Assembly (NCBI GenBank): GCA_023392635.1
Contig: JAEVYS010000056.1
Span: forward strand, 1 to 64,000
Source of the DNA: Actinomycetes bacterium
GTDB taxonomy: Bacteria > Actinomycetota > Actinomycetes > Propionibacteriales > Propionibacteriaceae
DNA: 64,000 nt
Direction: 5' to 3'
Positions 16,973 through 24,624 of this stretch are shown piece by piece; position 1 is the stretch's first letter, and each line of letters begins with the position of its first letter. The notes beneath the pieces were generated by a model, which saw nothing but the letters and a program-made list of their open reading frames with translations, was not told the origin of the DNA and searched no databases. The translations under genes and the position numbers were made by a program.

Positions 16973-19141
16973 TCATTTCGCCTGTTCGGCCATCACGGCT
17001 ACGGAAGCTGCCGCGGAGACCCTCGCCTCGGGCGCCACCGAGCGGTGCTGCAGCAGCACCAGCACGCTGTGCCCGGTCAGGGTCCGCGTCGCTCCCGGCA
17101 GCAACGGTTCCTTCTCCAGGTGGTCGGCAGCCGTGTCGATGAGCACGTCCCAGCCGTCCGCGTACTCCTCGGCGGGGATCGTCACGTCGACGGCGTCCTG
17201 CCCGCCGTTGAAGTAGAGGAGGGCGTGGTCGTCGAGGATCGGGTTGCCGATCGCGTCCTTGCCGGCGATGCCGTGACCGTTGAGGTACATGCCGAGCGAG
17301 CTGGCACCCGGTGCGGTCCAGTCGCCGTCCTCCATCGGCCGCCCCTCGGGGTGCAGCCAGACGATGTCGTTGAGCCGCTGCCCGTCCCCGACCCGTACGG
17401 CGTTGCCGGTGAAGAACCGCTTGCGCCGGAAGGTCGGGTGCTCGGCACGGAGCCGGGCGATGGTGGCGGTGAACTCCATCAGCGGCGCGTCCACCTCGTT
17501 CCAGTGCAGCCAGGAGATCTCGGAGTCCTGCGCGTAGGTGTTGTTGTTCCCGCCCTTGGTGCGGCCGATCTCGTCGCCGTACAGGATCATCGGGACGCCC
17601 TGGCTGAGCAGCAGCGTCGTGATCAGGTTGCGCTGCTCGCGGGCCCGGGCGGCGAGGATCTCCGGATCGGTCGTCGGGCCCTCGACCCCGTGGTTCCAGG
17701 AGCGGTTGAAGCTCTCGCCGTCCCGGTTCTCCTCGCCGTTGGCGTCGTTGTGCTTGTCGTTGTACGACACCAGGTCGCGCAGGGTGAAACCGTCGTGCGC
17801 GGTGACGAAGTTCACGCTCGCGAAGGGGCGGCGCCCCGAGTGCTCGTACAGGTCGGCCGAGCCGGCGATCCGGGCGGCGAACTCGCCCAGGTTCGGTTCC
17901 CCGCGCCAGAAGTCGCGGACCGAGTCGCGGAACTTGCCGTTCCACTCCGACCACTGCGGCGGGAAGTTGCCGACCTGGTATCCGCCGGGGCCGACGTCCC
18001 ACGGTTCGGCGATGAGCTTCACCTGGCTGATCACCGGATCCTGCTGAACGAGCTCGAAGAAGGTGGCCAGCCGGTTCACGTCGTAGAACTCGCGGGCCAG
18101 GGTGGCGGCCAGGTCGAACCGGAACCCGTCCACGCGCATGTCCATCACCCAGTAGCGCAGCGAGTCCATGATCAGCTGCAGCGAGTGCGGATGGCTGACG
18201 TTCAGCGAGTTCCCGGTGCCGGTGTAGTCCATGTAGTACTGCTTCTTGTCGTCGACGAGCCGGTAGTAGGCCGGATTGTCGATGCCGCGGAAGCTGAGGG
18301 TGGGGCCGAGCTGGTTGCCTTCCGCGGTGTGGTTGTAGACCACGTCGAGGATCACCTCGATGCCGGCGGCGTGGAGGGTCTTCACCATGCCCTTGAACTC
18401 CTGCACCTGGGAGCCCGGGTCCTTCACCGAGGAGTACTCCGCGTGGGGGGCGAAGAAGCCGAGGGTGTTGTATCCCCAGTAGTTCTTCAGGCCCTTCTCC
18501 ACCAGGTGGGCGTCGTGCACGAACTGGTGCACCGGCATGAGTTCCACCGCGGTGACGCCCAGGTTCTGCAGGTGCTTCACCACCGAAGGGTGGGCGATGC
18601 CGGCGTAGGTGCCGCGCAGTTCCTCCGGCACGTCCGGGTGCAGCCAGGTGAGGCCCTTGACGTGCGCCTCGTAGATCAGCGACTCGTTGTAGGGGGTGTT
18701 CAGCACGCGGTCCCCCGTCCAGTCGAAGAAGGGGTTGACCACGACGCCGAGCATCATGCGGCCGGCCGAGTCGTCGTCGTTGCGCGAGTCCTCGTCGCCG
18801 AAGTTGTAGCCGAACAGCGACTGGTCCCAGTCGATGACGCCCTCGGTGGCCTTGGCGTACGGGTCGAGCAGCAGCTTGTTGGGATTGCACCTCAGCCCGT
18901 TGGCGGGGTCGTGCGGTCCGTGGACGCGGTAGCCGTAGCGCTGGCCGGGGTCGACCTGCGGCAGGTAGCAGTGCCAGACGTAGGCGTCCACCTCGGTGAG
19001 CTCGACCCGGGTCTCGGTGTGCACCTCGTCGAACAGGCACAGCTCGACCCGTTCGGCCACCTCGCTGAACAGGGCGAAATTCGTGCCGCGGCCGTCATAG
19101 GTCGCACCGAGCGGGTACGGCGATCCTGGCCAGACTTGCAT
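16973..19141 (-). CDS. glgX: Glycogen debranching enzyme GlgX/TreX
   Basis: Hydrolyses alpha-1,6 branches of glycogen, giving linear maltodextrins for the TreY-TreZ enzyme encoded next. It is 722 aa, the usual size. The N-terminal CBM48-like domain (about 1-130) has GATYDGRGTNFALFSE. The GH13 barrel carries the nucleophile in DGFRFDLAA (about 341), the acid in IAEPWDVGPGGYQVGNFP (about 378) and the transition-state Asp in TAHDGFTLRDLVSYNDKHN (about 448), which is the GlgX/TreX pattern. The ATG at 19141 has a gaggag site 6 nt upstream. It is the first gene of the operon glgX-treYZ-acetyltransferase, and its promoter region is shared with the divergent PemK-like gene. Confidence 0.94.
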   Translation of the reverse strand: MQVWPGSPYPLGATYDGRGTNFALFSEVAERVELCLFDEVHTETRVELTEVDAYVWHCYLPQVDPGQRYGYRVHGPHDPANGLRCNPNKLLLDPYAKATEGVIDWDQSLFGYNFGDEDSRNDDDSAGRMMLGVVVNPFFDWTGDRVLNTPYNESLIYEAHVKGLTWLHPDVPEELRGTYAGIAHPSVVKHLQNLGVTAVELMPVHQFVHDAHLVEKGLKNYWGYNTLGFFAPHAEYSSVKDPGSQVQEFKGMVKTLHAAGIEVILDVVYNHTAEGNQLGPTLSFRGIDNPAYYRLVDDKKQYYMDYTGTGNSLNVSHPHSLQLIMDSLRYWVMDMRVDGFRFDLAATLAREFYDVNRLATFFELVQQDPVISQVKLIAEPWDVGPGGYQVGNFPPQWSEWNGKFRDSVRDFWRGEPNLGEFAARIAGSADLYEHSGRRPFASVNFVTAHDGFTLRDLVSYNDKHNDANGEENRDGESFNRSWNHGVEGPTTDPEILAARAREQRNLITTLLLSQGVPMILYGDEIGRTKGGNNNTYAQDSEISWLHWNEVDAPLMEFTATIARLRAEHPTFRRKRFFTGNAVRVGDGQRLNDIVWLHPEGRPMEDGDWTAPGASSLGMYLNGHGIAGKDAIGNPILDDHALLYFNGGQDAVDVTIPAEEYADGWDVLIDTAADHLEKEPLLPGATRTLTGHSVLVLLQHRSVAPEARVSAAASVAVMAEQAK

Positions 19142-19167
19142 GTGTTCTCCTCGGTTCCCGGAATGCC

Positions 19168-19173
19168 AGACTA
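19168..19173 (-). promoter_or_regulatory. -10 box of the glgX operon
   Basis: TAGTCT on the minus strand. The transcript would start near 19161 and carry a leader of about 20 nt with a gaggag ribosome site. Confidence 0.45.
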
Positions 19174-19212
19174 GCCATGGCATCCTCCTCCGCGGCAGTT
19201 CGGGCGTGACGC

Positions 19213-19218
19213 TAGCGT
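19213..19218 (+). promoter_or_regulatory. -10 box, leaderless start of PemK-like gene
   Basis: TAGCGT, 7 nt before the GTG at 19226. There is no Shine-Dalgarno site. Confidence 0.55.
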
Positions 19219-19225
19219 TACGGCT

Positions 19226-19759
19226 GTGGCGACCAGCGACCTCATCCGTACCATCGGCCAGGCGATCATCGACGCGCTGTCCCCCCGCAGGACCGGCAGC
19301 CGCCGGCGGGGCGGGAGTACCCAACGACCCCGCCCCGGAAACAGCCGAACCGGCGCCGGTTACCCCGGGGACTACACGGGCCGGCCGGTGCTCAGCTACG
19401 ACCCGCACCCCGGCCGACTCGCCGACCCGGGCGAAGTGGTGTGGACGTGGGTGCCGTTCGAGGAGGACCACAGCCGGGGCAAGGACCGGCCGGTCCTGGT
19501 CATCGGGCGCGACGGCCACTGGCTCCTGGGCCTGCCGATGACGAGCAAGGACCACGACCGGGACGCCGCGCAGGAGGCGGAGGAGGGCCGCTACTGGGTG
19601 GAGGTCGGCACGGGACCCTGGGACGCCTCCGGCCGGGTCAGCGAGGTGCGGGTCGACCGCATCGTCCGCGTCGACCCGGAGAGGATCCGGCGGGTGTCCG
19701 CCCCGATCTCCCGGGAACGCTTCGAGCGCGTCGCCGAGGGCGTCCGCCGGCACCGGTGA
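19226..19759 (+). CDS. PemK/MazF-like protein
   Basis: A 177-aa protein. The first 60 residues are basic and low-complexity (RRTGSRRRGG). The C-terminal 110 residues match the actinobacterial PemK-like branch of the MazF fold: WTWVPFEEDHSRGKDRPVLVIG, then LLGLPMTSKDHDRD, and the SEVRVDRIVRVDP block. Classical MazF proteins are endoribonucleases paired with an antitoxin. No small antitoxin gene lies beside this one (neighbours are glgX and a glycosyltransferase), and this chromosomal branch is usually solitary, so toxin activity is uncertain. It has its own leaderless promoter, divergent from glgX. Confidence 0.78.
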   Translation: MATSDLIRTIGQAIIDALSPRRTGSRRRGGSTQRPRPGNSRTGAGYPGDYTGRPVLSYDPHPGRLADPGEVVWTWVPFEEDHSRGKDRPVLVIGRDGHWLLGLPMTSKDHDRDAAQEAEEGRYWVEVGTGPWDASGRVSEVRVDRIVRVDPERIRRVSAPISRERFERVAEGVRRHR

Positions 19760-19818
19760 GCCGGTGGATGCCGGCCCGGTGGGCGGACGCCCATTCCTGC
19801 GGCCACAAGGACATCAGG

Positions 19819-19824
19819 TAGGCT
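19819..19824 (+). promoter_or_regulatory. Possible -10 box of the membrane glycosyltransferase operon
   Basis: TAGGCT. Transcription would begin near 19831, so the hairpin at 19842-19862 would lie in the leader of the following gene. Confidence 0.35.
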
Positions 19825-19841
19825 CCGCGGAAACCTCCGCC

Positions 19842-19862
19842 GCCCGTGGCCCCGCCACGGGC
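19842..19862. terminator. Hairpin between PemK-like gene and glycosyltransferase gene
   Basis: Perfect 9-bp stem gcccgtggc / gccacgggc with a 3-nt loop. It is 83 nt after the PemK-like stop and 22 nt before the GTG at 19885. It may terminate the upstream transcript or, if the TAGGCT at 19819 is used, be a leader hairpin of the downstream operon. Confidence 0.5.
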
Positions 19863-19884
19863 CCGACCTCATCCAGGCGCTTTC

Positions 19885-21555
19885 GTGACCCCCAGCTCCG
19901 CCGTTTCCCTGGCCCCGACGACGTCGCTAGCGGTGCGCGCGGCGCGGCTGTGGAACGAACTGCACTCCCCGGTCGTCGGGCGCCGCATCCCCGGCACTGT
20001 GCCGGTCGCGGTGCTCGCCGGCCTGGCCTCGCTGCTCGCCTCGGCCTGGTTCGTCACGTCGGGGCTGGCACTCGCCTACGGTGATGCGCTCAGCCACCTC
20101 ACCATCGCCCGCCGGCTGGCTGACACCATGACCGAACCGGGCCTGGGCCAGCTCGGAACGGTGTGGCTGCCCGTCCCCCACCTGCTCCTGGCGCCCTTCG
20201 TGCTGACCCTGTGGGCGTGGCAGTCCGGGTGGGGAGCAGCCGCCCTCGGGGCCTGCTGCCTTGCGGCCACGGCCTCCGGGCTGTACCGGACGGCGGCACG
20301 CTGGGGCCTGGGACTGACGGCCCGGCTGGTCGCCGTCGCGGTCGCCGTGCTGAACCCGTCCATGCTCTACCTGCACTCCACCGCGCTCACCGAACCGGTG
20401 CTGATCGCCGGCATCGCCGGGACGCTGGCCGGCCTGTCCAACTGGGCGACCAAGAGGCGGCGGCTCAGCTCCGGTGAGCTCGCGGTCTTCGCCGGTATCC
20501 CGGCGGCAGTGGCCACGATGTCGCGCTATGAGGGCTGGGCGCTGGTGGCGGGCGGCGCCCTGTTCGTGGCGGTCCTCGCCTGGCTGCGGGATCGCACGCC
20601 GGGCGCTGTGGTGCGGTACGCGTTCGGGTTCGCCGTGGTGCCCTTCGCCACGATGCTCTGGTGGCTGGCCCACAACTGGGTGACCTACCACGACCCGTTC
20701 GCCTTCGTGTCCGGCCCCTACTCCGCCAGCGCCCTGCAGGCCGACCTCGTGGCCCAGGGCCTGACGACCAAGGGCGATGCCGGCTCGAGCCTGGCCACGA
20801 TCGCACTCGCCGTCGCGACGACCGCCGGCGCGGGCACCGTCGTCCTCGCCGGCCTGAGCCTCGTCGTGATGCTCCTCGTGGAGCGATCGGCCCGGCGTTG
20901 GCTGTTCGTGGCGTTCACCGCGACCACCACGGCCTTCATGTTCGTCAGCCTGTACACCGGACAGGCCGTGATCTTCAATCCCGCGTCCTCCGCCACGTCG
21001 GTCTGGAACAACCGGTACGGAATGGCCGCGCTGCTCGGGCTCGCGCTGGTGATCGGCATCGCCACCGACGAGGTCTCGTTACGGCTCGGACGGCGGGCGC
21101 CGGGGAAGACCCGTCCGCGACGCCTGGTGCTGGCAGCACTCGTCGCCGTGGTGCTGGCTGGTCAGGCGGTCTGGGCCTCCGGGGACTGGGCGACCCGAGC
21201 GCTGGTGCTCGGCGAGGCGGTGACCCAGGTGTCGAACACAGGGCCGCGGGAGGCGGCGGACTGGCTCGGCAGCCACTACGACGGCGGGCACATCGTGCTG
21301 GACGAGTCGGTGGCCGCCAACAACATCCTTCCCCTCGCCGGCATCAGCCTTCGCGAGTACTACCTGCGCTCCAACGACCAGCTCTTCGAGGAGGCGCTCG
21401 CCGACCTGTCCGGCCACGCCCGCTGGCTGTGGGTCAGCGACTCGGACGCGGACGCGGTCGGCAGGGTGGCGGCCGCCATGCCCGGCTTCGACACTCGCTT
21501 CGCCCCCGCCTTCGCGGCGGAGGGCGTGACGATCTACCGGGCGGTGGACCGGTGA
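19885..21555 (+). CDS. Membrane glycosyltransferase, GT39/ArnT-like
   Basis: A 556-aa integral membrane protein with about ten hydrophobic segments, then a soluble C-terminal domain of about 130 residues. It resembles GT-C fold mannosyl/arabinosyl transferases: an acidic residue in the first external loop (ALAYGDALSHLTIARRL, about 60-76), where the catalytic Asp of this fold sits, and the TVWLPVPHLLLAPFV segment. These enzymes use polyprenyl-phosphate sugars outside the membrane. The GTG at 19885 was chosen because the upstream GTG at 19846 lies inside a hairpin. Its stop overlaps the next gene's start (GTGA), so the pair is translationally coupled. Acceptor unknown. Confidence 0.72.
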   Translation: MTPSSAVSLAPTTSLAVRAARLWNELHSPVVGRRIPGTVPVAVLAGLASLLASAWFVTSGLALAYGDALSHLTIARRLADTMTEPGLGQLGTVWLPVPHLLLAPFVLTLWAWQSGWGAAALGACCLAATASGLYRTAARWGLGLTARLVAVAVAVLNPSMLYLHSTALTEPVLIAGIAGTLAGLSNWATKRRRLSSGELAVFAGIPAAVATMSRYEGWALVAGGALFVAVLAWLRDRTPGAVVRYAFGFAVVPFATMLWWLAHNWVTYHDPFAFVSGPYSASALQADLVAQGLTTKGDAGSSLATIALAVATTAGAGTVVLAGLSLVVMLLVERSARRWLFVAFTATTTAFMFVSLYTGQAVIFNPASSATSVWNNRYGMAALLGLALVIGIATDEVSLRLGRRAPGKTRPRRLVLAALVAVVLAGQAVWASGDWATRALVLGEAVTQVSNTGPREAADWLGSHYDGGHIVLDESVAANNILPLAGISLREYYLRSNDQLFEEALADLSGHARWLWVSDSDADAVGRVAAAMPGFDTRFAPAFAAEGVTIYRAVDR

Positions 21556-23504
21556 GCGCGCCCGCCGGCTCGCGTCTCCTGCTGGGCGAGCGCCTGCTCG
21601 CCGCCGGCATGGTCGACCCGGGCGTGCTGATGTGGGCGCGCGCCGAGCAGGAGGTGGAGGGCGGAGCGCTCGGACGCCACCTGGTCACGCTCGGCGCGCT
21701 CACCAACGAGCAGCTGTACGCCGTCCTCGCAGAGCAGTGGGACGCGCCGTTCGTCGACCTCGTCGCCGAACCTCCCGACCCCCGGCTGCTGCCCGACGCC
21801 GGACTGCTGCCCGCGGAGTGGCAGCGCTGGATCCCCTGGCGGCGGGTCTGCGACGTGCTCGAGGTCGCGACCTGTGTGCCGCCGGACGCCGCGTTGGCCG
21901 CGGAGGTCGCTGCCCGCTTCCCCGGCGAGCGGGTGCGGTTCCGCACGGCGATCGACGCCGACGTCCAGGAGTCCGTCCAGGCCCAACTCCGGGAACAGCA
22001 CCTGTTCGAGATCGCCGAGCGGTTCGCGATGCACCGCCCCGACCTCTCCGCCAAGCCGGGTCTGGACCGGTGGCAACTCGGCGTGCCGATCGCTTTCGCG
22101 GTGCTGAGCATTCTCGGGCTCCTGCTCGACTGGAGGCTGACGCTGATCGTGCTCATGGTGATCGCCAACGTCGCCTTCGCGGCGAACGCGTCGTTCAAGG
22201 TCGTCTCGACGGTCTTCCGTCCCCTCACCTCCCGGCGTTCGAAGCGGATCGCCCAGGCCGAGCGCCGGGCCCTGGAACACGAGGGCCTCGACGCCGACAA
22301 CATGCTGGCCCGCGGGATCACGCTGCCGATCTACACGATCCTCGTGCCCGTCTACCACGAGGCCAACGTGATCGGGAAGATCATCGAGAACCTCGAACTG
22401 CTGCGCTATCCGCGCTGGAAGCTCGACGTGCTCGTCCTCCTGGAGGAGTCCGACACCGAAACCATCGAGGCGGCCAGGGCGGCCGATCCACCGCCCTACG
22501 TGCGGCTGCTGATCGTGCCGGACGGGGAGCCGCGCACGAAGCCGCGCGCCTGCAACTACGGCCTGCTGTTCGCGAAGGGCGAGTACGTCGTGATCTTCGA
22601 CGCCGAGGACCGCCCCGACCCCGACCAGCTGCTGACCGTCCTCGCCTCGTTCCGGCACGACGCGCAGTTCCGCTCACGCAACGCGCGGCCCCTGGCGTGC
22701 GTGCAGGCGGCGCTCAACTACTACAACGCCGACTACAACGTGCTCACCCGCATGTTCGCCATCGAGTACGCCCACTGGTTCGACTCGATGCTGCCGGGCA
22801 TGGATTCCACCGACATCCCCATCCCGCTCGGTGGCACGTCCAACCACTTCCTGCTCAAGGCCCTGGTGGAGGTCGGTGGCTGGGACCCGTACAACGTCAC
22901 CGAGGACGCGGACCTCGGCCTGCGGCTGGCCACGTCCGGCTACCGGGTGGACGTGGTGAAGTCGACGACGTGGGAGGAGGCCACGGCCAAGGTCGGGCCG
23001 TGGATCCGGCAGCGGACCCGCTGGATCAAGGGCTACATCATGACCGCGGCGGTAAACCTGCGGCACCCGGTGCAGTGGGTCTCGATCAACGGCTGGCGGG
23101 GGCTGCTGACGATGTTCGGCCTCATCCTCGGGACGCCGCTGTCCTTCCTCTTCTATCCGCTGATGCTGGGCTTCACCCTCTTCGCCTGGCTGATCGGGCC
23201 CGTGCTCCCCATCCACCTTCCCGGCTGGCTCCTGGTCTTCGGATCCATCAACATGGTGGCGCTGAACCTGCTGATGATCGGAGTGTCGGCCGCGGCGGCG
23301 CAGCGGCGCTACAACTGGCGGATCGCGGTGTTCGCGGTGTTCATCCCGATCTACTGGCTGCTGCATTCCTGCGCGGCCTGGCGGGCCGCGTTCCAGGTGG
23401 CCTGGGCGCCCCACGTGTGGGAGAAGACCCCCCACGGCCTGACCGAGGAGTACGACGACGGGATCGTCGACACCGGCGGTCTTCCCCACTCCGCGTCGAG
23501 CTGA
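21552..23504 (+). CDS. Glycosyltransferase family 2 with N-terminal MshEN-like domain
   Basis: A 650-aa protein in three parts. Residues about 1-145 look like the MshEN/GspE N-terminal domain (LLLGERLLAAGMVDPGVL, LGRHLVTLGALTNEQLYAVL, APFVDL), which in other proteins binds cyclic di-GMP. Two membrane segments follow (about 180-220). Then comes a processive-type GT2 domain with ILVPVYHEANVIGKIIENL, the DxD-like FDAEDRPDPDQ, a TEDADLGLRL acidic motif and the QRTRW motif of cellulose-synthase-like enzymes, closed by several membrane segments. NfrB of Escherichia coli has a similar layout. The start overlaps the preceding stop, so both likely build one surface glycan, perhaps under c-di-GMP control. 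Confidence 0.82.
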   Translation: MSAPAGSRLLLGERLLAAGMVDPGVLMWARAEQEVEGGALGRHLVTLGALTNEQLYAVLAEQWDAPFVDLVAEPPDPRLLPDAGLLPAEWQRWIPWRRVCDVLEVATCVPPDAALAAEVAARFPGERVRFRTAIDADVQESVQAQLREQHLFEIAERFAMHRPDLSAKPGLDRWQLGVPIAFAVLSILGLLLDWRLTLIVLMVIANVAFAANASFKVVSTVFRPLTSRRSKRIAQAERRALEHEGLDADNMLARGITLPIYTILVPVYHEANVIGKIIENLELLRYPRWKLDVLVLLEESDTETIEAARAADPPPYVRLLIVPDGEPRTKPRACNYGLLFAKGEYVVIFDAEDRPDPDQLLTVLASFRHDAQFRSRNARPLACVQAALNYYNADYNVLTRMFAIEYAHWFDSMLPGMDSTDIPIPLGGTSNHFLLKALVEVGGWDPYNVTEDADLGLRLATSGYRVDVVKSTTWEEATAKVGPWIRQRTRWIKGYIMTAAVNLRHPVQWVSINGWRGLLTMFGLILGTPLSFLFYPLMLGFTLFAWLIGPVLPIHLPGWLLVFGSINMVALNLLMIGVSAAAAQRRYNWRIAVFAVFIPIYWLLHSCAAWRAAFQVAWAPHVWEKTPHGLTEEYDDGIVDTGGLPHSASS

Positions 23505-23555
23505 CACCCGAGGACTGGGCAGAAACACGCATGTCACCGGTCGGCACGCCCGGGC

Positions 23556-23561
23556 TAACCT
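23556..23561 (+). promoter_or_regulatory. -10 box of the ArsR-SRPBCC operon
   Basis: TAACCT, 8 nt before the ATG at 23570. It touches the operator palindrome by one base, so repressor binding would block RNA polymerase directly. Confidence 0.5.
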
Positions 23562-23578
23562 ACAACCAAATGGTTGTA
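23561..23578. promoter_or_regulatory. ArsR operator palindrome spanning the start codon
   Basis: tacaaccaaatggttgta: perfect 8-bp arms around a 2-nt spacer. The ATG at 23570-23572 of the regulator gene is inside it, so the operator is read as the first codons. Such tacaacca...tggttgta sites are typical ahead of ArsR genes paired with SRPBCC genes. Confidence 0.75.
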
Positions 23579-23920
23579 GATGATCTCACCGAAGAACAGG
23601 TCGACCTGATCTTCCACGCCCTCGCCGACGGCACGCGCCGCGACATCGTCACCCGCGTCCTGCAGGGAGAGGACTCGGTCACGGCGCTGGCTGCGCGGTA
23701 CCCGATGAGCTTCGCCGCGGTCCAGAAGCACGTGGCGGTGCTCGAACGCGCCGGCCTGGTCGGCAAGCGTCGCGCGGGACGCCGGCAACTGGTGCACGGC
23801 GATCCCGACACGCTGCGCCGTGCACGGACCCTCCTCGAGCAGTACGAGCGGTTGTGGCGGGGACGGGCCGAGCGGATGGCGGAGATCCTCGACAGCCGGC
23901 TCCCTCACGGAAAGGTGTGA
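23570..23920 (+). CDS. ArsR-family repressor
   Basis: A 116-aa winged-helix repressor. After MVVDDLTEEQVDLIFHALAD come TRRDIVTRVLQGEDSVTALA and the recognition helix YPMSFAAVQKHVAVLERAGL (about 45-65), then the wing VGKRRAGRRQLVHGDP. It lacks the Cys metal-binding motifs of classical ArsR/SmtB sensors, so it is of the non-metal type commonly found next to SRPBCC genes. The ATG inside the operator, without a ribosome site and 8 nt after a -10 box, marks a leaderless and autoregulated gene. The SRPBCC gene follows after 4 nt and is co-transcribed. Confidence 0.88.
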   Translation: MVVDDLTEEQVDLIFHALADGTRRDIVTRVLQGEDSVTALAARYPMSFAAVQKHVAVLERAGLVGKRRAGRRQLVHGDPDTLRRARTLLEQYERLWRGRAERMAEILDSRLPHGKV

Positions 23921-23924
23921 ACCA

Positions 23925-24413
23925 ATGCCCGTCGTCTCCTCGTCCAGGGACCTCCAGGCCCTGACCATGACGTTCGTCGCCGAGTTCGAGGCCGAGCTCG
24001 AGCAGGTGTGGCAGCTGTGGGCCGACCCGCGCCAGCTCGAGCGCTGGTGGGGTCCGCCCGGCTACCCCGCGACGTTCACCCGCTACGAGTTCATGCCGGG
24101 CGGCGAGTGCCGCTACCACATGACCAGCCCCGAGGGGGAGCGGTTCCCCGCGTACTGGCGGATCACCTCGGTCGATGCGCCCACCGGCCTTGAGCTCGAG
24201 GACGGCTTCGCCGACGACTCGGGCGAGCCCCGGCCGGAGCCCGCGACGAGGATGCGGATGACCCTGGAACCGTCGGGTTCCCGAACCCGCATGACCCTGG
24301 CGTCGCAGTTCGCCAGCACCGGGCAGCTCGAGGAGATGCTGAAGATGGGGATGGAGGAGGGCATGCGCCTCGCCCTGGGACAGATCGACGACATCCTCGC
24401 CGAGGTCGCCTGA
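23925..24413 (+). CDS. SRPBCC/AHSA1-like protein
   Basis: A 162-aa protein of the START/Bet v1-like superfamily, AHSA1 branch. Visible family blocks are VAEFEAELEQVWQLWADPRQ and LERWWGPPGYPATFTRYEF near the N-terminus, PGGECRYHMTSPEGERFP, and the C-terminal helix with MEEGMRLALGQIDDIL. The fold makes a hydrophobic cavity for a small lipid-like or aromatic ligand. It starts 4 nt after the ArsR gene and is probably controlled by it; in such pairs the SRPBCC protein may bind or modify the inducer. Ligand unknown. Confidence 0.87.
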   Translation: MPVVSSSRDLQALTMTFVAEFEAELEQVWQLWADPRQLERWWGPPGYPATFTRYEFMPGGECRYHMTSPEGERFPAYWRITSVDAPTGLELEDGFADDSGEPRPEPATRMRMTLEPSGSRTRMTLASQFASTGQLEEMLKMGMEEGMRLALGQIDDILAEVA

Positions 24414-24424
24414 CGCCTGAGCCC

Positions 24425-24455
24425 GGGATTTCGCGCCTCCGCGGCGCAAAATCCC
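24425..24455. terminator. Terminator of the ArsR-SRPBCC operon
   Basis: Hairpin with 13-bp arms at 24425-24437 and 24443-24455, one mismatch and a 5-nt loop. It lies 12 nt after the SRPBCC stop. Confidence 0.7.
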
Positions 24456-24456
24456 C

Positions 24457-24600
24457 TACGACTCTCCGGGAATGTGTCCGACGTCACTCGTCGTGGGGAC
24501 TACACTTCCTCGCGGGTGTTCTACTCATGGCAGTCCTTTAGGGATAGGGGACAGCAGCCCCGCCTCCATCCAAGGCGGGGCTAAGCCAATTCTTGGCCCG
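24457..24600. other. Structured intergenic stretch, possible relic of a transposon 3' end
   Basis: About 140 nt with lower GC than its surroundings and no gene. It holds a nested pairing (ggact/agtcc around acac/gtgt, about 24517-24557), a perfect 10-bp hairpin at 24556-24582 (agccccgcct, 7-nt loop, aggcggggct), and a small gccaa/ttggc hairpin just after. The agccccgcc...ggcggggct element resembles the right-end hairpins of IS200/IS605-type TnpB elements, but no tnpB or tnpA remains. It could also simply be a terminator for galA on the other strand. Confidence 0.35.
24556..24582. terminator. Strong hairpin, probable galA terminator
   Basis: Perfect 10-bp stem with a 7-nt loop, 42 nt beyond the stop codon of the minus-strand alpha-galactosidase gene. 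It can act for both converging transcripts. Confidence 0.55.
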
Positions 24601-24624
24601 CGTCCGTCCCCCGCGTCACGTTCC

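Noticed and set aside
19846..19884. GTG at 19846 as start of the membrane glycosyltransferase
   Set aside because: It lies within the hairpin at 19842-19862 and has no ribosome site; the added residues are not membrane-like or conserved.
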